Notes under the pieces: generated by a model
Databases searched by the model: none
Told to the model about the DNA's origin: nothing
What the model saw: the letters and a program-made list of their open reading frames with translations, nothing else
Translations under genes and position numbers: made by a program
DNA from: JBBECJ01 sp963763325
GTDB taxonomy: Bacteria > Chloroflexota > Chloroflexia > Thermomicrobiales > CFX8
Assembly (NCBI GenBank): GCA_963763325.1
Contig: CAVXOL010000025.1
Location: forward strand, 248,001-312,000
Length of the DNA: 64,000 nt
Direction: 5' to 3'
Part shown: one piece after another, positions 9,469 through 17,195 of the stretch
Position numbering within the stretch: the first letter of the stretch is position 1
Layout of the letters: every line of letters begins with the position of its first letter

Positions 9469-10354
9469 CCAGCCACCGGCTACGACACCGATCCAGCCGT
9501 ACGGCGAGATCTACGACCTCGGATACAAGCATTACGACGGCAAACGACTTGGCCGGGCACACGCGATCCAGGCGCTGATCATTTACTCAATCAAGCGCGG
9601 GCTCGGAATCAAGAAGAAGTGGACTGCCAAGATCATCCCGCTCGTGCTGTACGCAGTCGCGTTCATCCCGGCCTTCATCGTCGCCGGGATCAAGGCGTTC
9701 GTCCCGTCCGATGACTTCACCTACAGCTACCACGACCTGAACGACTTCATCTTCCTGACGCTGTTCATCTTCGCCGCTGCGCTCGGACCGGAAATGCTCT
9801 CCGACGACCGGCGCGAGAATGTGCTCGGCCTCTACTTTTCGCGGGCGCTGACTCGGCTGGACTATCTGCTGGCGAAGATCGCCGCGATGGGTCTCCTGCT
9901 TGGGACGATCGCGTTCGGGCCGCCGCTGCTGCTCTTCGTCGCCAATGTGTTACTGGCCGACAATCCGATCTCGTACTTCTTCGACCACATCGGAGATCTT
10001 GGCCGGATCGCTGCCTATGGCACGCTGGCTTCGGCCTACCTTGGAGCGATCGCGCTCGCCATCGCCGCTTATACCAACCGCAAGGGCGTCGCCGGCGCGA
10101 TCTTCATCGGCGGCACCTTGATGATCGCAGGCATCGCCAACGCGCTCTTCGAGGCGCTTGACTCCGGTATTGGTGACTACATCATTCTCGTCGATCCATT
10201 AGATCTCGTCGACGCACTCAGCGCCTGGGTCTGGGGCGAGCCGACCAACATGGACATGGCCGACCTGCCGGGCATCTGGTACGGACTTGCCGTCCTCGCG
10301 ACGGTCTGCATCTCGGCGCTGTTGATGTATCGCCGCTACCTGGCCGATGAATAA
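9458..10354 (+). CDS. ABC-2 type permease (first pair)
   Basis: Integral membrane partner of the preceding ATPase, about 298 residues with about six hydrophobic segments. A soluble N-terminus (YGEIYDLGYKHYDGKRLGR) is followed by IIPLVLYAVAFIPAFIVAGI, FIFLTLFIFAAALGPEM and further helices ending near ICISALLMYRRYLADE. The phrase LSDDRRENVLGLYFSRALTR between helices 2 and 3 is typical of ABC-2 permeases and gives the cytoplasmic coupling loop. The ATG at 9458 overlaps the end of the ATPase gene; an upstream TTG at 9431 in the same frame is less likely. Substrate unknown. Confidence 0.83.
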   Translation: MASNQPPATTPIQPYGEIYDLGYKHYDGKRLGRAHAIQALIIYSIKRGLGIKKKWTAKIIPLVLYAVAFIPAFIVAGIKAFVPSDDFTYSYHDLNDFIFLTLFIFAAALGPEMLSDDRRENVLGLYFSRALTRLDYLLAKIAAMGLLLGTIAFGPPLLLFVANVLLADNPISYFFDHIGDLGRIAAYGTLASAYLGAIALAIAAYTNRKGVAGAIFIGGTLMIAGIANALFEALDSGIGDYIILVDPLDLVDALSAWVWGEPTNMDMADLPGIWYGLAVLATVCISALLMYRRYLADE

Positions 10355-10378
10355 CCGATTGGAACAGGGGTTGCGTCT

Positions 10379-11389
10379 GTGAGTGTCCCGGCCACACCAA
10401 CGATGCCAATGACCGGAGATATCCGACCGCCGGATTCTGTCTCGCCGCCGATCTCGGATCGCTCGACCGTCGTCGTTCAGGGACTCTCGAAGTGGTACGG
10501 CGATGTCGTAGCCGTCTCGGATGTCACGTTTGGAATCGAGCCTGGCGTTACCGCACTACTGGGGCCAAATGGCGCCGGAAAATCGACGACGCTGGAGATG
10601 ATGACCGGACTTCTGGCGCCCTCGGCTGGCACGATCCGCATACTCGGCAAGCCGGCTCGCGGCGATGTGACGCTCTATCGAGACATCGGGCTCGTTCCGG
10701 AGCAGGAAACGCTCTATCCATTCCTGACTGCACGCGAATTCGTCCGGCTTAATGCCGTTCTCCAGAAGCTGCCCGAGCCGGACGTGGCGGCAGAGCGAGC
10801 GCTCGGCATCGTTGAGATGCTACCCGACGCCGATCGCGACTTGCGTGGGTTCTCGAAGGGCATGCGCCAGCGGACCAAAGTCGCTGCGGCACTCGTTCAT
10901 GACCCGACGATCCTGCTGATGGACGAACCGCTCAATGGCACCGACCCACTTCAACGAGCGCGGCTGATCGAGCTGATCACGCGCCTGGGACAACAGGGCA
11001 AGACGGTAGTCGTCTCGTCGCATATCCTGCATGAAGTCGAGCGCTTCGCCGACCGTATTCTGGTTATTAATCGCGGCAAGCTGGCCGCCGCAGGCGACTA
11101 CCACGCGATCCGCGACAAGATCGACGAGCACGCCCGGGCTGTCCGCATCCGCTGCAGCGACCCGCGCAGGCTGGCGAGCGAACTCATCCGCGATACCGCG
11201 CTTGTCTCGTTGCGGTTCGAGCCGGCGCCGGACGGTGGGCTGTCATCACTCGTCGCCGAAACTAGTGACGTGCGTGCTTTCTATCGGTCGGTCCCGAGGG
11301 CGGCACGTACGCTCGACATTCATCTGTATGAGATCGCGGCGCTGGACGATTCGCTGGCGAGCGTCTTCGCGTATGTTGTGGGGCGCTGA
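10379..11389 (+). CDS. ABC transporter ATP-binding protein (second pair)
   Basis: Second exporter ATPase, 336 residues, GTG start. After a 30-residue polar leader come VVVQGLSKWYGDVVAVSDVT, Walker A GPNGAGKSTT, signature GFSKGMRQRTKVAAALVHDP, Walker B ILLMDEPLNGTDP and switch histidine VVSSHILHEVE. The C-terminal third is a less conserved accessory domain. It is 24 bases behind the first permease and abuts its own permease gene. It resembles the first ATPase but is clearly diverged, so this is an old duplication or a naturally paired two-ATPase system. Confidence 0.87.
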   Translation: MSVPATPTMPMTGDIRPPDSVSPPISDRSTVVVQGLSKWYGDVVAVSDVTFGIEPGVTALLGPNGAGKSTTLEMMTGLLAPSAGTIRILGKPARGDVTLYRDIGLVPEQETLYPFLTAREFVRLNAVLQKLPEPDVAAERALGIVEMLPDADRDLRGFSKGMRQRTKVAAALVHDPTILLMDEPLNGTDPLQRARLIELITRLGQQGKTVVVSSHILHEVERFADRILVINRGKLAAAGDYHAIRDKIDEHARAVRIRCSDPRRLASELIRDTALVSLRFEPAPDGGLSSLVAETSDVRAFYRSVPRAARTLDIHLYEIAALDDSLASVFAYVVGR

Positions 11390-11392
11390 TTG

Positions 11393-12148
11393 ATGGCAAC
11401 CACTCGCTCAATGATGGATCCTGTCCCGATACTGGGTCTGACACTTCGGCAGTTCATCGGTGGCAAGTCGATCCGGATTGTCTTCCTGTTCTCACTCGTG
11501 CCAGCCATCTTCTCACTGATCTTCATGCTGGATTCGGGCGACTCGACCGCTCGCGAATTCTTCGCCGGTATCTTTCAGGAGTTCATCGCCCCGACACTGC
11601 TGCCGATCGCAACCCTGATCCTGGCGACGAACGCGCTCGGCAATGAGGTCGAAGATCGGACGATGGTCTATCTCGTCCTGAAGCCGATCAGTCGCTCCCG
11701 GATCGTCCTTGAGAAGTTCGCCGCTGTCGCGCTGACAGCGACGCTGTTGCTCTGGGAAGGTACCGTGCTGGCCTACCTGCTCGCGATGCGCGGCGACGCA
11801 GGTGACAACATCGACCAGCTTCTGGCGGTCTGCTTCGCCCAGATGGTCGGGGTGCTCGGCTATGGTGCGCTCTTCATGGCGATCAGCCTGATTGTCCCAC
11901 GCGCGCTATTAGCTGGCCTGATCTATGCGCTCCTCTGGGAGAGCCTCTTTGGCCGGTTCATCGCCGGTATCCGGCTCATCAGCGTCCGCCACTACGTGCA
12001 GTCGATTTACGTCCGTCTGGTCGACAACCCCGCGATCGACCTCGATGAGGCGATGAGGCTGGTTCCCGCCCTGATGGTAATCGCCCTGCTGGTCTTCGTC
12101 GCCCTCGCCGTCGCCACCTGGCGCCTGCGGACGATGAATCTGGAATAG
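11393..12148 (+). CDS. ABC-2 type permease (second pair)
   Basis: About 251 residues with six hydrophobic segments: IVFLFSLVPAIFSLIFML, an amphipathic stretch, APTLLPIATLILATNALGNE, then further helices and a final ALMVIALLVFVALAVATWRL. The motif GNEVEDRTMVYLVLKPISR between the second and third helices corresponds to the cytoplasmic coupling helix of ABC-2 permeases. It begins directly after the ATPase stop (a TTG at 11390 or ATG at 11393). Acts with the ATPase at 10379 as an exporter half; substrate unknown. Last gene of the operon. Confidence 0.82.
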   Translation: MATTRSMMDPVPILGLTLRQFIGGKSIRIVFLFSLVPAIFSLIFMLDSGDSTAREFFAGIFQEFIAPTLLPIATLILATNALGNEVEDRTMVYLVLKPISRSRIVLEKFAAVALTATLLLWEGTVLAYLLAMRGDAGDNIDQLLAVCFAQMVGVLGYGALFMAISLIVPRALLAGLIYALLWESLFGRFIAGIRLISVRHYVQSIYVRLVDNPAIDLDEAMRLVPALMVIALLVFVALAVATWRLRTMNLE

Positions 12149-12156
12149 TGCGGAAT

Positions 12157-12185
12157 CGGGTTCACGCTCACAGGCCACGAACCCG
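12157..12185. terminator. Small inverted repeat between convergent genes
   Basis: CGGGTTC (12157-12163) pairs with GAACCCG (12179-12185) across a 15-base loop, in the 60-base gap between the permease gene and the convergent epimerase gene. A bidirectional terminator is plausible; the stem is short and there is no T run. Confidence 0.35.
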
Positions 12186-12208
12186 TCCTTGATCAGTTTC
12201 TACACGTC

Positions 12209-13120
12209 CTATGAGAGCGACGCGACCGTCTGCATCAGTCCATCGCGCAGGGACACCTGCGGCTGCCAGCCGAGCTGACGAGCGGCCTTGCTGATGTCGA
12301 GATAGATGCGGAACGTCTCACCTGCCTTGGCCGGTCCATAGAATGCATCCTGCGTTGAGCCGGTCGCTTCTTTGAGCAGACCATAGATCTGGTTGACCGA
12401 CGTTCCCTCTCCAGCGCCGATATTGAACGCCTCGCCATCACCAGTCTCCAGCGCGCGAAGGTTCGCGTTCACGACGTCCCCGACAAATACGAAGTCCCGC
12501 TCCTGGTCGCCTGTCCCGTTGATTGTCACCGTCTGTCCAGCCAGCATCTGTGCCGTGAAGATGGCGATCACGCCCGCCTCCCCAAATGGGTCCTGCCGGG
12601 GACCGTAGACATTGCCGTATCGCAAAACGGTGTAGTTCAGGCCGTGCAGGCGGTGAAAAATGTCGAGGTAGTGCTCGGGTGCGTGCTTCGACGCGCCGTA
12701 TGGCGAATCAGGAACGATCGGGTGCTCCTCCGGACATGGGAGAGTCGATGGCTCGCCATATATAGCGCCGCCGCTCGAAATGTAGATCAGCTTGCCGGTT
12801 CCCGCCTTGTGTGCGGCCTCGATCACATTCAGCGAACCGAGGATGTTGCGGCGGCAGTCGTCAAGAGGATTCCCAACCGAGTGGCGGACGCTCGTTTGAG
12901 CAGCGTGATGGTTGATGACATCGGGCTGCTCCGACATGACCAGATCGACGAAACCCGGCGCGGCGATGTCGATCTCGTGCAAGGTTGCGGCCGGATTGAC
13001 GTTTCCTCGCTTACCTGCCGACAGGTCGTCAGCGACGATAACCTGGTGTCCGGCCGCGATATACGCGTCAACCACATTCGAGCCGATAAATCCGGCCCCG
13101 CCAGTCACGAGAATCTTCAT
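12209..13120 (-). CDS. NAD-dependent epimerase/dehydratase (UDP-glucose 4-epimerase-like)
   Basis: A 303-residue extended short-chain dehydrogenase acting on nucleotide sugars. The N-terminal Rossmann motif is VTGGAGFIGSNVVDAY; VINHHAAQTSVRHSV is the NAD-contacting segment; YISSGGAIYGEP holds the catalytic Ser; YGASKHAPEHYL is the YxxxK active site; YGNVYGPRQDPFGEAGV and a C-terminal substrate domain follow. The length fits bacterial GalE-like or dTDP-glucose-modifying epimerases; the exact sugar cannot be fixed. It has no surface-polysaccharide genes beside it. It is transcribed away from moaA, with a 216-base shared upstream region. Confidence 0.85.
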   Translation of the reverse strand: MKILVTGGAGFIGSNVVDAYIAAGHQVIVADDLSAGKRGNVNPAATLHEIDIAAPGFVDLVMSEQPDVINHHAAQTSVRHSVGNPLDDCRRNILGSLNVIEAAHKAGTGKLIYISSGGAIYGEPSTLPCPEEHPIVPDSPYGASKHAPEHYLDIFHRLHGLNYTVLRYGNVYGPRQDPFGEAGVIAIFTAQMLAGQTVTINGTGDQERDFVFVGDVVNANLRALETGDGEAFNIGAGEGTSVNQIYGLLKEATGSTQDAFYGPAKAGETFRIYLDISKAARQLGWQPQVSLRDGLMQTVASLS

Positions 13121-13316
13121 TCTGTCTCCTCATTGCAAGGTCTCGATCGGTCGATTCGTAGTTCACTAAGTCCGCAGCCCGGTCAGAGGTATTCGATCTT
13201 CCTGCGGATCTGCTCGCGCTAGGTCATGCCTCGCTATTCGTAGATTATGCCGGATGAGAAACGCATTCCGGACGCTACATAGGTCACGCATCGAGCAGAA
13301 ATCGATCGAAGGACAG

Positions 13317-13352
13317 TTCCGCAGATTCCTCAGTCCATGTATACTCAACGAA
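13317..13352 (+). promoter_or_regulatory. Candidate promoter giving leaderless moaA mRNA
   Basis: TATACT at 13340-13345 is a good -10 box, and a weak TTCCGC lies at the -35 position (13317-13322, 17-base spacing). The expected start point, about seven bases downstream, falls on or next to the A of the ATG at 13352. No Shine-Dalgarno sequence is seen. This suggests leaderless translation from 13352 rather than from the ATG at 13337, which overlaps the -10 box. Confidence 0.4.
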
Positions 13353-14380
13353 TGAATAATCTGACCGCGAACCCGTTGACCGACCAGCTCAATCGACCGT
13401 TACGAGATCTTCGCATCTCGGTCACGGATCGCTGCAACTTCCGCTGCGTCTATTGCATGCCGAAGGAGATCTTCGGGGCTGGTTACCCATTCCTGTCACG
13501 CGAGGAAACGCTCTCGTTCGAGGAAATCGCCCGGCTGGGACGCATCTTCGCTCAGCATGGTGTCAGAAAGTTCAGGCTCACCGGTGGTGAGCCGCTCGTG
13601 CGTCGAAACCTGGAAGAGTTGGTCGGGCTGCTGACCGACATTGACGGCGTCGATGACATTGCGCTGACGACGAACGGCTCGCTGCTGTCACTGAAAAAGG
13701 CGCAGGCACTCAAGCAGGCTGGCTTGCGGCGGATCACGATCAGCCTCGACTCGCTTGACAACTCGGTCTTCCAGTCGATGAACGATGTCGGCTTCCCCGT
13801 CGAGAAGGTCCTCCATGCGGTCGACAATGCGGTCGCGGCCGGGCTTGAACCGGTCAAGATCGATATGGTCGTCAAGCGCGGTGTCAACCAGGAAAGCATC
13901 ATCTCGATGGCGGAACGCTTCCGTGGCACGGGAGTCATCCTGCGCTTCATCGAGTTCATGGACGTCGGCTCGACGAATGGCTGGCGCATGGAAGACGTCG
14001 TCCCAGCCCAGGAGATCATCGACACTGTCAGCAGCGTCTGGCCGCTCGTACCCATCGATCCAAACTACCCCGGCGAGGTCGCCAACCGCTGGCAGTACCT
14101 TGACGGCCGGGGTGAAGTCGGTGTCATCGCCTCAGTGACGATGCCGTTCTGCGGCGACTGCAACCGCGCCCGCCTGTCCTCCGACGGCCAGCTCTACACC
14201 TGCCTGTTCGGCATCAAGGGGCACGACTTTCGTGCGATGTTGCGCGACGGCTCCTCAGACGACGAAATCAGCGATCTCGTCCGAACGGTCTGGTCCAACC
14301 GAGTTGACCGCTACTCGGAGATCCGCTCCTCCAACACGATCCACCTCAAGAAGATCGAGATGTCACGCATCGGCGGTTGA
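13352..14380 (+). CDS. moaA: GTP 3',8-cyclase MoaA
   Basis: Radical SAM enzyme for the first step of molybdenum cofactor synthesis, converting GTP to 3',8-cyclo-GTP. The N-terminal cluster motif is VTDRCNFRCVYCMPKE (CxxxCxxC); FRLTGGEPLVRR is the SAM-binding GGE motif; TTNGSLL and ITISLDSL are further core strands. The second 4Fe-4S site is the C-terminal CGDCNRARLSSDGQLYTCLF. The protein ends in Gly-Gly, the tail needed for MoaA activity. About 342 residues, the family's usual size. No other moa or moe gene is in the window, so the rest of the pathway must be elsewhere. Confidence 0.95.
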   Translation: MNNLTANPLTDQLNRPLRDLRISVTDRCNFRCVYCMPKEIFGAGYPFLSREETLSFEEIARLGRIFAQHGVRKFRLTGGEPLVRRNLEELVGLLTDIDGVDDIALTTNGSLLSLKKAQALKQAGLRRITISLDSLDNSVFQSMNDVGFPVEKVLHAVDNAVAAGLEPVKIDMVVKRGVNQESIISMAERFRGTGVILRFIEFMDVGSTNGWRMEDVVPAQEIIDTVSSVWPLVPIDPNYPGEVANRWQYLDGRGEVGVIASVTMPFCGDCNRARLSSDGQLYTCLFGIKGHDFRAMLRDGSSDDEISDLVRTVWSNRVDRYSEIRSSNTIHLKKIEMSRIGG

Positions 14381-14737
14381 ATTCGACTCTCTACGTCAAT
14401 CAACTGCCTGGCTTGTTATCGTCGCTGTCCGAGCCTGAACGGTTACCGGTGTTCTGTGCGCCGGGCCGGGTCGGTCCGCTGTGGACTGGTTTCTCGCGGC
14501 GCTGGTCGCCCTTCTCCGCTTTCGGCCCGGTTCCCTTCTGGTCGGTGTTGCCAGTATCGCCGCCGCGCTCGCCTTTGCGATCCTCTTCCGGCATCTGGTT
14601 TCATCCTCTCACCATCCACTCAGCTTCGTTAAGAGCGCGTTACGCACAATCGATGCCGGTTGCTGGTCACTCACGCTTGACAACGCACCTCGCAGCCAAT
14701 AGTCTCGCCGTCGGACGAAAATCGAAAGGGATCGGCG
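14381..14737 (+). other. 357-base gap holding one weak hydrophobic reading frame
   Basis: The only candidate gene is a GTG frame at 14481-14702 (73 residues) with two hydrophobic stretches, FLAALVALL and LLVGVASIAAALAFAILF. It has no Shine-Dalgarno sequence and no recognised family. The opposite strand gives a charged low-complexity peptide over the same DNA, which suggests composition rather than selection. I see no RNA gene or clear promoter here. Confidence 0.2.
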
Positions 14738-15586
14738 ATGACGGCGCTCCATGGATCGATTACCGCAGCAACGCTCGCATTCGCCAGCGCGCTCGCAAAC
14801 AGCTCCGAGACGATTCTCACGCGCGACTGGCCGACCCCCTCGCCGACTGGCGCCTTCTGGCACGGCTACGACGACACAGCTCGCGAGGTAGCGTTCCGCA
14901 TCTACCAGCAATTACGAGAACTCGCAACGGATATCGAAATCACTCGGCAGCCAGCGACCGAGGCACAGCGCATCCTGGCCCAGCATCAGATCGCCTTTCG
15001 GGATCTGACCGGCGCGCTGGCGGGTGTCCACGACAACGAGTTCGATCCTCCACCAGACGTCAACGAGTGGCCGCTTCGAACGGTCATTTACCACATCGCG
15101 GTTGCTGAGCGCGGCTTCCATGCATTGATCCACTGGGCCGTCGCTCGGCGTCGCGGCGGCGACACGTTACCAATCGAGATGCCAGACGACCACCGCGACG
15201 TTGTCAGCGAGCCGGTCATCGAGAGCGGCAGGATGAGCGACGTGCTGCAACGCTACACTGCGCTCCACAACCGGGTCACTACTGATTTTGCCGGCCTCGA
15301 CTCGGCAGACCTGGACGCACCGAATATCTGGTGGGAAGGCTACGAGATACCGGTACGCTTCCGACTGCACCGATTCGATGCTCATTTGCGAGAACATACG
15401 ATCCAGGTTGACAAGACGTTGGCAGGGATTAACCACCGCCCGACTGAACCGGAGCAACTGGCGCGTCTGATCCATAGAGCGCTCGGTCAGATTGAAGGCG
15501 CCCTGCTTGGAGCGCCTGAGGCGTGCCTTGACCGCCAGCAAGCGGTTGCCAGGTCAATCGACGAGGCTCTCGCCGGATTAACCTGA
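14738..15586 (+). CDS. DinB superfamily protein, long form
   Basis: A 282-residue protein whose middle and C-terminal parts carry DinB-fold features: WPLRTVIYHIAVAERGFHAL (first helix with histidine) and RFDAHLREHTIQVDKTLAGI, where HLREHTIQ places two histidines for a metal site. The C-terminal 60 residues are a helical extension. This fold includes thiol-dependent transferases and maleylpyruvate isomerase-like enzymes; no substrate is indicated. A 100-residue N-terminal helical region precedes the recognisable part. Stands alone between moaA and the stress module. Confidence 0.65.
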   Translation: MTALHGSITAATLAFASALANSSETILTRDWPTPSPTGAFWHGYDDTAREVAFRIYQQLRELATDIEITRQPATEAQRILAQHQIAFRDLTGALAGVHDNEFDPPPDVNEWPLRTVIYHIAVAERGFHALIHWAVARRRGGDTLPIEMPDDHRDVVSEPVIESGRMSDVLQRYTALHNRVTTDFAGLDSADLDAPNIWWEGYEIPVRFRLHRFDAHLREHTIQVDKTLAGINHRPTEPEQLARLIHRALGQIEGALLGAPEACLDRQQAVARSIDEALAGLT

Positions 15587-15644
15587 CCGCGTCCCGATCG
15601 AGCTTCCGATCTTCCAAGCTCGCTCCCTTCGCATGACCTCAGAT

Positions 15645-15670
15645 GAAGACGTTGACGAAATCACGTCTTC
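15645..15670 (+). promoter_or_regulatory. 8-bp hairpin upstream of stress module
   Basis: GAAGACGT (15645-15652) pairs with ACGTCTTC (15663-15670) around a ten-base loop. It lies 58 bases after the DinB-type stop and about 178 bases before the stress-module start. No T run follows, so it could be a terminator for the upstream gene or an operator. The rest of 15587-15847 shows only AAAGGA just before the start at 15848. Confidence 0.3.
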
Positions 15671-15847
15671 GTTGCCATAACTTGGACATCATGTGTTCCT
15701 CATCACTCCTTGCCCTCATGTCTCTTTCGTGGTTCAGGCACGCAACTTGCGCCTGTAGGTCACAGATCGCCGCCGCCGTCTCGCGTCGTGACGGGTGACA
15801 GCGACGATTCGGATTCATACGTGATCTCGATCGAAAGGATCGTCTAA

Positions 15848-16774
15848 ATGGTGTCACAGGGCACAGGAACTTCATCCGGTACCGAGAACCAGACCCACGG
15901 CATGCCAGGTAAGGCTGGGGATAAGACCGAGCAGGTCAAAGAAGCGGCCAGCCAGGTCAAGGAGCAGGCTGGACAGGTGACCGATCAGGTAAAAGAGCAG
16001 GCAAGCAAGGTCACTGACAAGGCCAAGGAACAGGCCACGACGCGCGTCGACGACCAGAAAGAGCGGGCTGCGCAGGGAATCGTCGGATTCGCCGATGCGC
16101 TCAATCAGGTCAGTGGATCGGTGCGGGAGCAGAACCCGGCCATCGCGAACTTTGCGGAATCAGCCGCCAGCAAGCTCGAGCATTTCGCTGAAACGCTCAA
16201 CGACAAGGACATCAACGAACTCATGAGCGACGTCGAGCAAATGGCACGACGGCAGCCGGCCCTCTTTGTTGGCGGCGCGTTCCTGGCCGGTGTCTTCGCG
16301 GCCCGCTTCCTCAAGAGCTCGAGCGGAATGAGCAGCGGCAGTAGCAACTTCCAGCGCGGCTACGGCTCAAACGACTGGCGCTACAGCCAGGCATCCAGCG
16401 GCTACGATACGCGTGGCTACTCATCACAGTACAGTTCCCAATATGGACGGCCAACAGGTGGATCGAGCTATGGCGCGACATATGGCTCCACCAGCGGAAC
16501 GCCCGGCTATCGCACAACCACGGGTACTCCCAGCAGCTACCAGACGGGTTCGACTCGATCCGGTACGACGAGCGGTCAGGACACGCCAGGCGCCACGCGA
16601 ACCGGCTCCGGCGACGTTGATGCCGCGGGCCGCGGTATCGGCACGACCGGCAGCACGACCAGTGGTCAGACATATTCCCCTTACGCCAAAGACGAAAAGA
16701 CCGGCGCGACGACTGATCGGTCAACGACATCGAACGATCGTAACCGCCAGACCGGCGGTTCCTCGTCCAGCTAG
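15848..16774 (+). CDS. LEA-like coil protein with membrane anchor and Ser/Thr/Gly/Tyr-rich tail
   Basis: A 308-residue protein in three parts. Residues 20-75 are near-repeats of an amphipathic 7/11-residue unit (EQVKEAASQVKEQAGQVTDQ), as in group 3 LEA and YqjD/ElaB-like stress proteins. Residues 80-135 form a second helix ending at one hydrophobic segment, PALFVGGAFLAGVFAARFLK. The last 170 residues are low-complexity, rich in S, T, G, Y and Q, with no cysteine. It likely sits on the membrane through one anchor, with a disordered tail. First gene of a three-gene set with the DUF1469 and DUF3618 proteins, a combination tied to stress or stationary phase in other bacteria. AAAGGA precedes the ATG. 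Confidence 0.7.
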   Translation: MVSQGTGTSSGTENQTHGMPGKAGDKTEQVKEAASQVKEQAGQVTDQVKEQASKVTDKAKEQATTRVDDQKERAAQGIVGFADALNQVSGSVREQNPAIANFAESAASKLEHFAETLNDKDINELMSDVEQMARRQPALFVGGAFLAGVFAARFLKSSSGMSSGSSNFQRGYGSNDWRYSQASSGYDTRGYSSQYSSQYGRPTGGSSYGATYGSTSGTPGYRTTTGTPSSYQTGSTRSGTTSGQDTPGATRTGSGDVDAAGRGIGTTGSTTSGQTYSPYAKDEKTGATTDRSTTSNDRNRQTGGSSSS

Positions 16775-16802
16775 CGGATAGAGAAATACTGAGAGGCAGA
16801 CC

Positions 16803-17195
16803 ATGGAGCAAAGCAGGGACGACCGCTCGCTGGGCGAACTGTTCTCCGAGCTTTCGCGGCAGACGAGCACACTAATCCGTCAGGAGGTCGCGCTCGCCAA
16901 GGCCGAAATGAAGCAGAAGGGCACCGAAGTCGGGAAAGACATCGGCATGCTGGCTGCCGGCGGAGCACTCGCCTACGCCGGACTGCTGGCGCTGATCGCT
17001 ACCGTCATCATCATCCTGGCCGAATTCATCCCCTGGTGGCTATCGGCGCTGATCGTCAGCCTGGTCGTGCTTGGTATCGCCGGACTGCTTGTCCAGCGTG
17101 GCATAAGCGCACTGAAGCAGACCAGCCTGGCACCCGAACAGACGATTGAAACCCTGAAGGAGGACAAGGAATGGGCTCAGAAACAACTCGGCTAG
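16803..17195 (+). CDS. Phage-holin-like DUF1469 (YqjE-type) membrane protein
   Basis: A 130-residue protein of the DUF1469/'phage holin superfamily III' group. It has an N-terminal amphipathic helix SELSRQTSTLIRQEVALAKA, a hallmark of the family, then two hydrophobic hairpin helices (ALAYAGLLALIATVIIILAE and LSALIVSLVVLGIAGLLVQR) and a charged C-terminal helix. Despite the name there is no phage context; chromosomal copies pair with YqjD/DUF883 or DUF3618 proteins as here. It overlaps the next gene by 25 bases, so the two are translationally linked. Confidence 0.85.
   Translation: MEQSRDDRSLGELFSELSRQTSTLIRQEVALAKAEMKQKGTEVGKDIGMLAAGGALAYAGLLALIATVIIILAEFIPWWLSALIVSLVVLGIAGLLVQRGISALKQTSLAPEQTIETLKEDKEWAQKQLG

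Noticed and set aside
16803..17195. Holin gene as evidence for a prophage
   Set aside because: The protein belongs to the chromosomal DUF1469 group and sits in a stress module; no phage genes are nearby.
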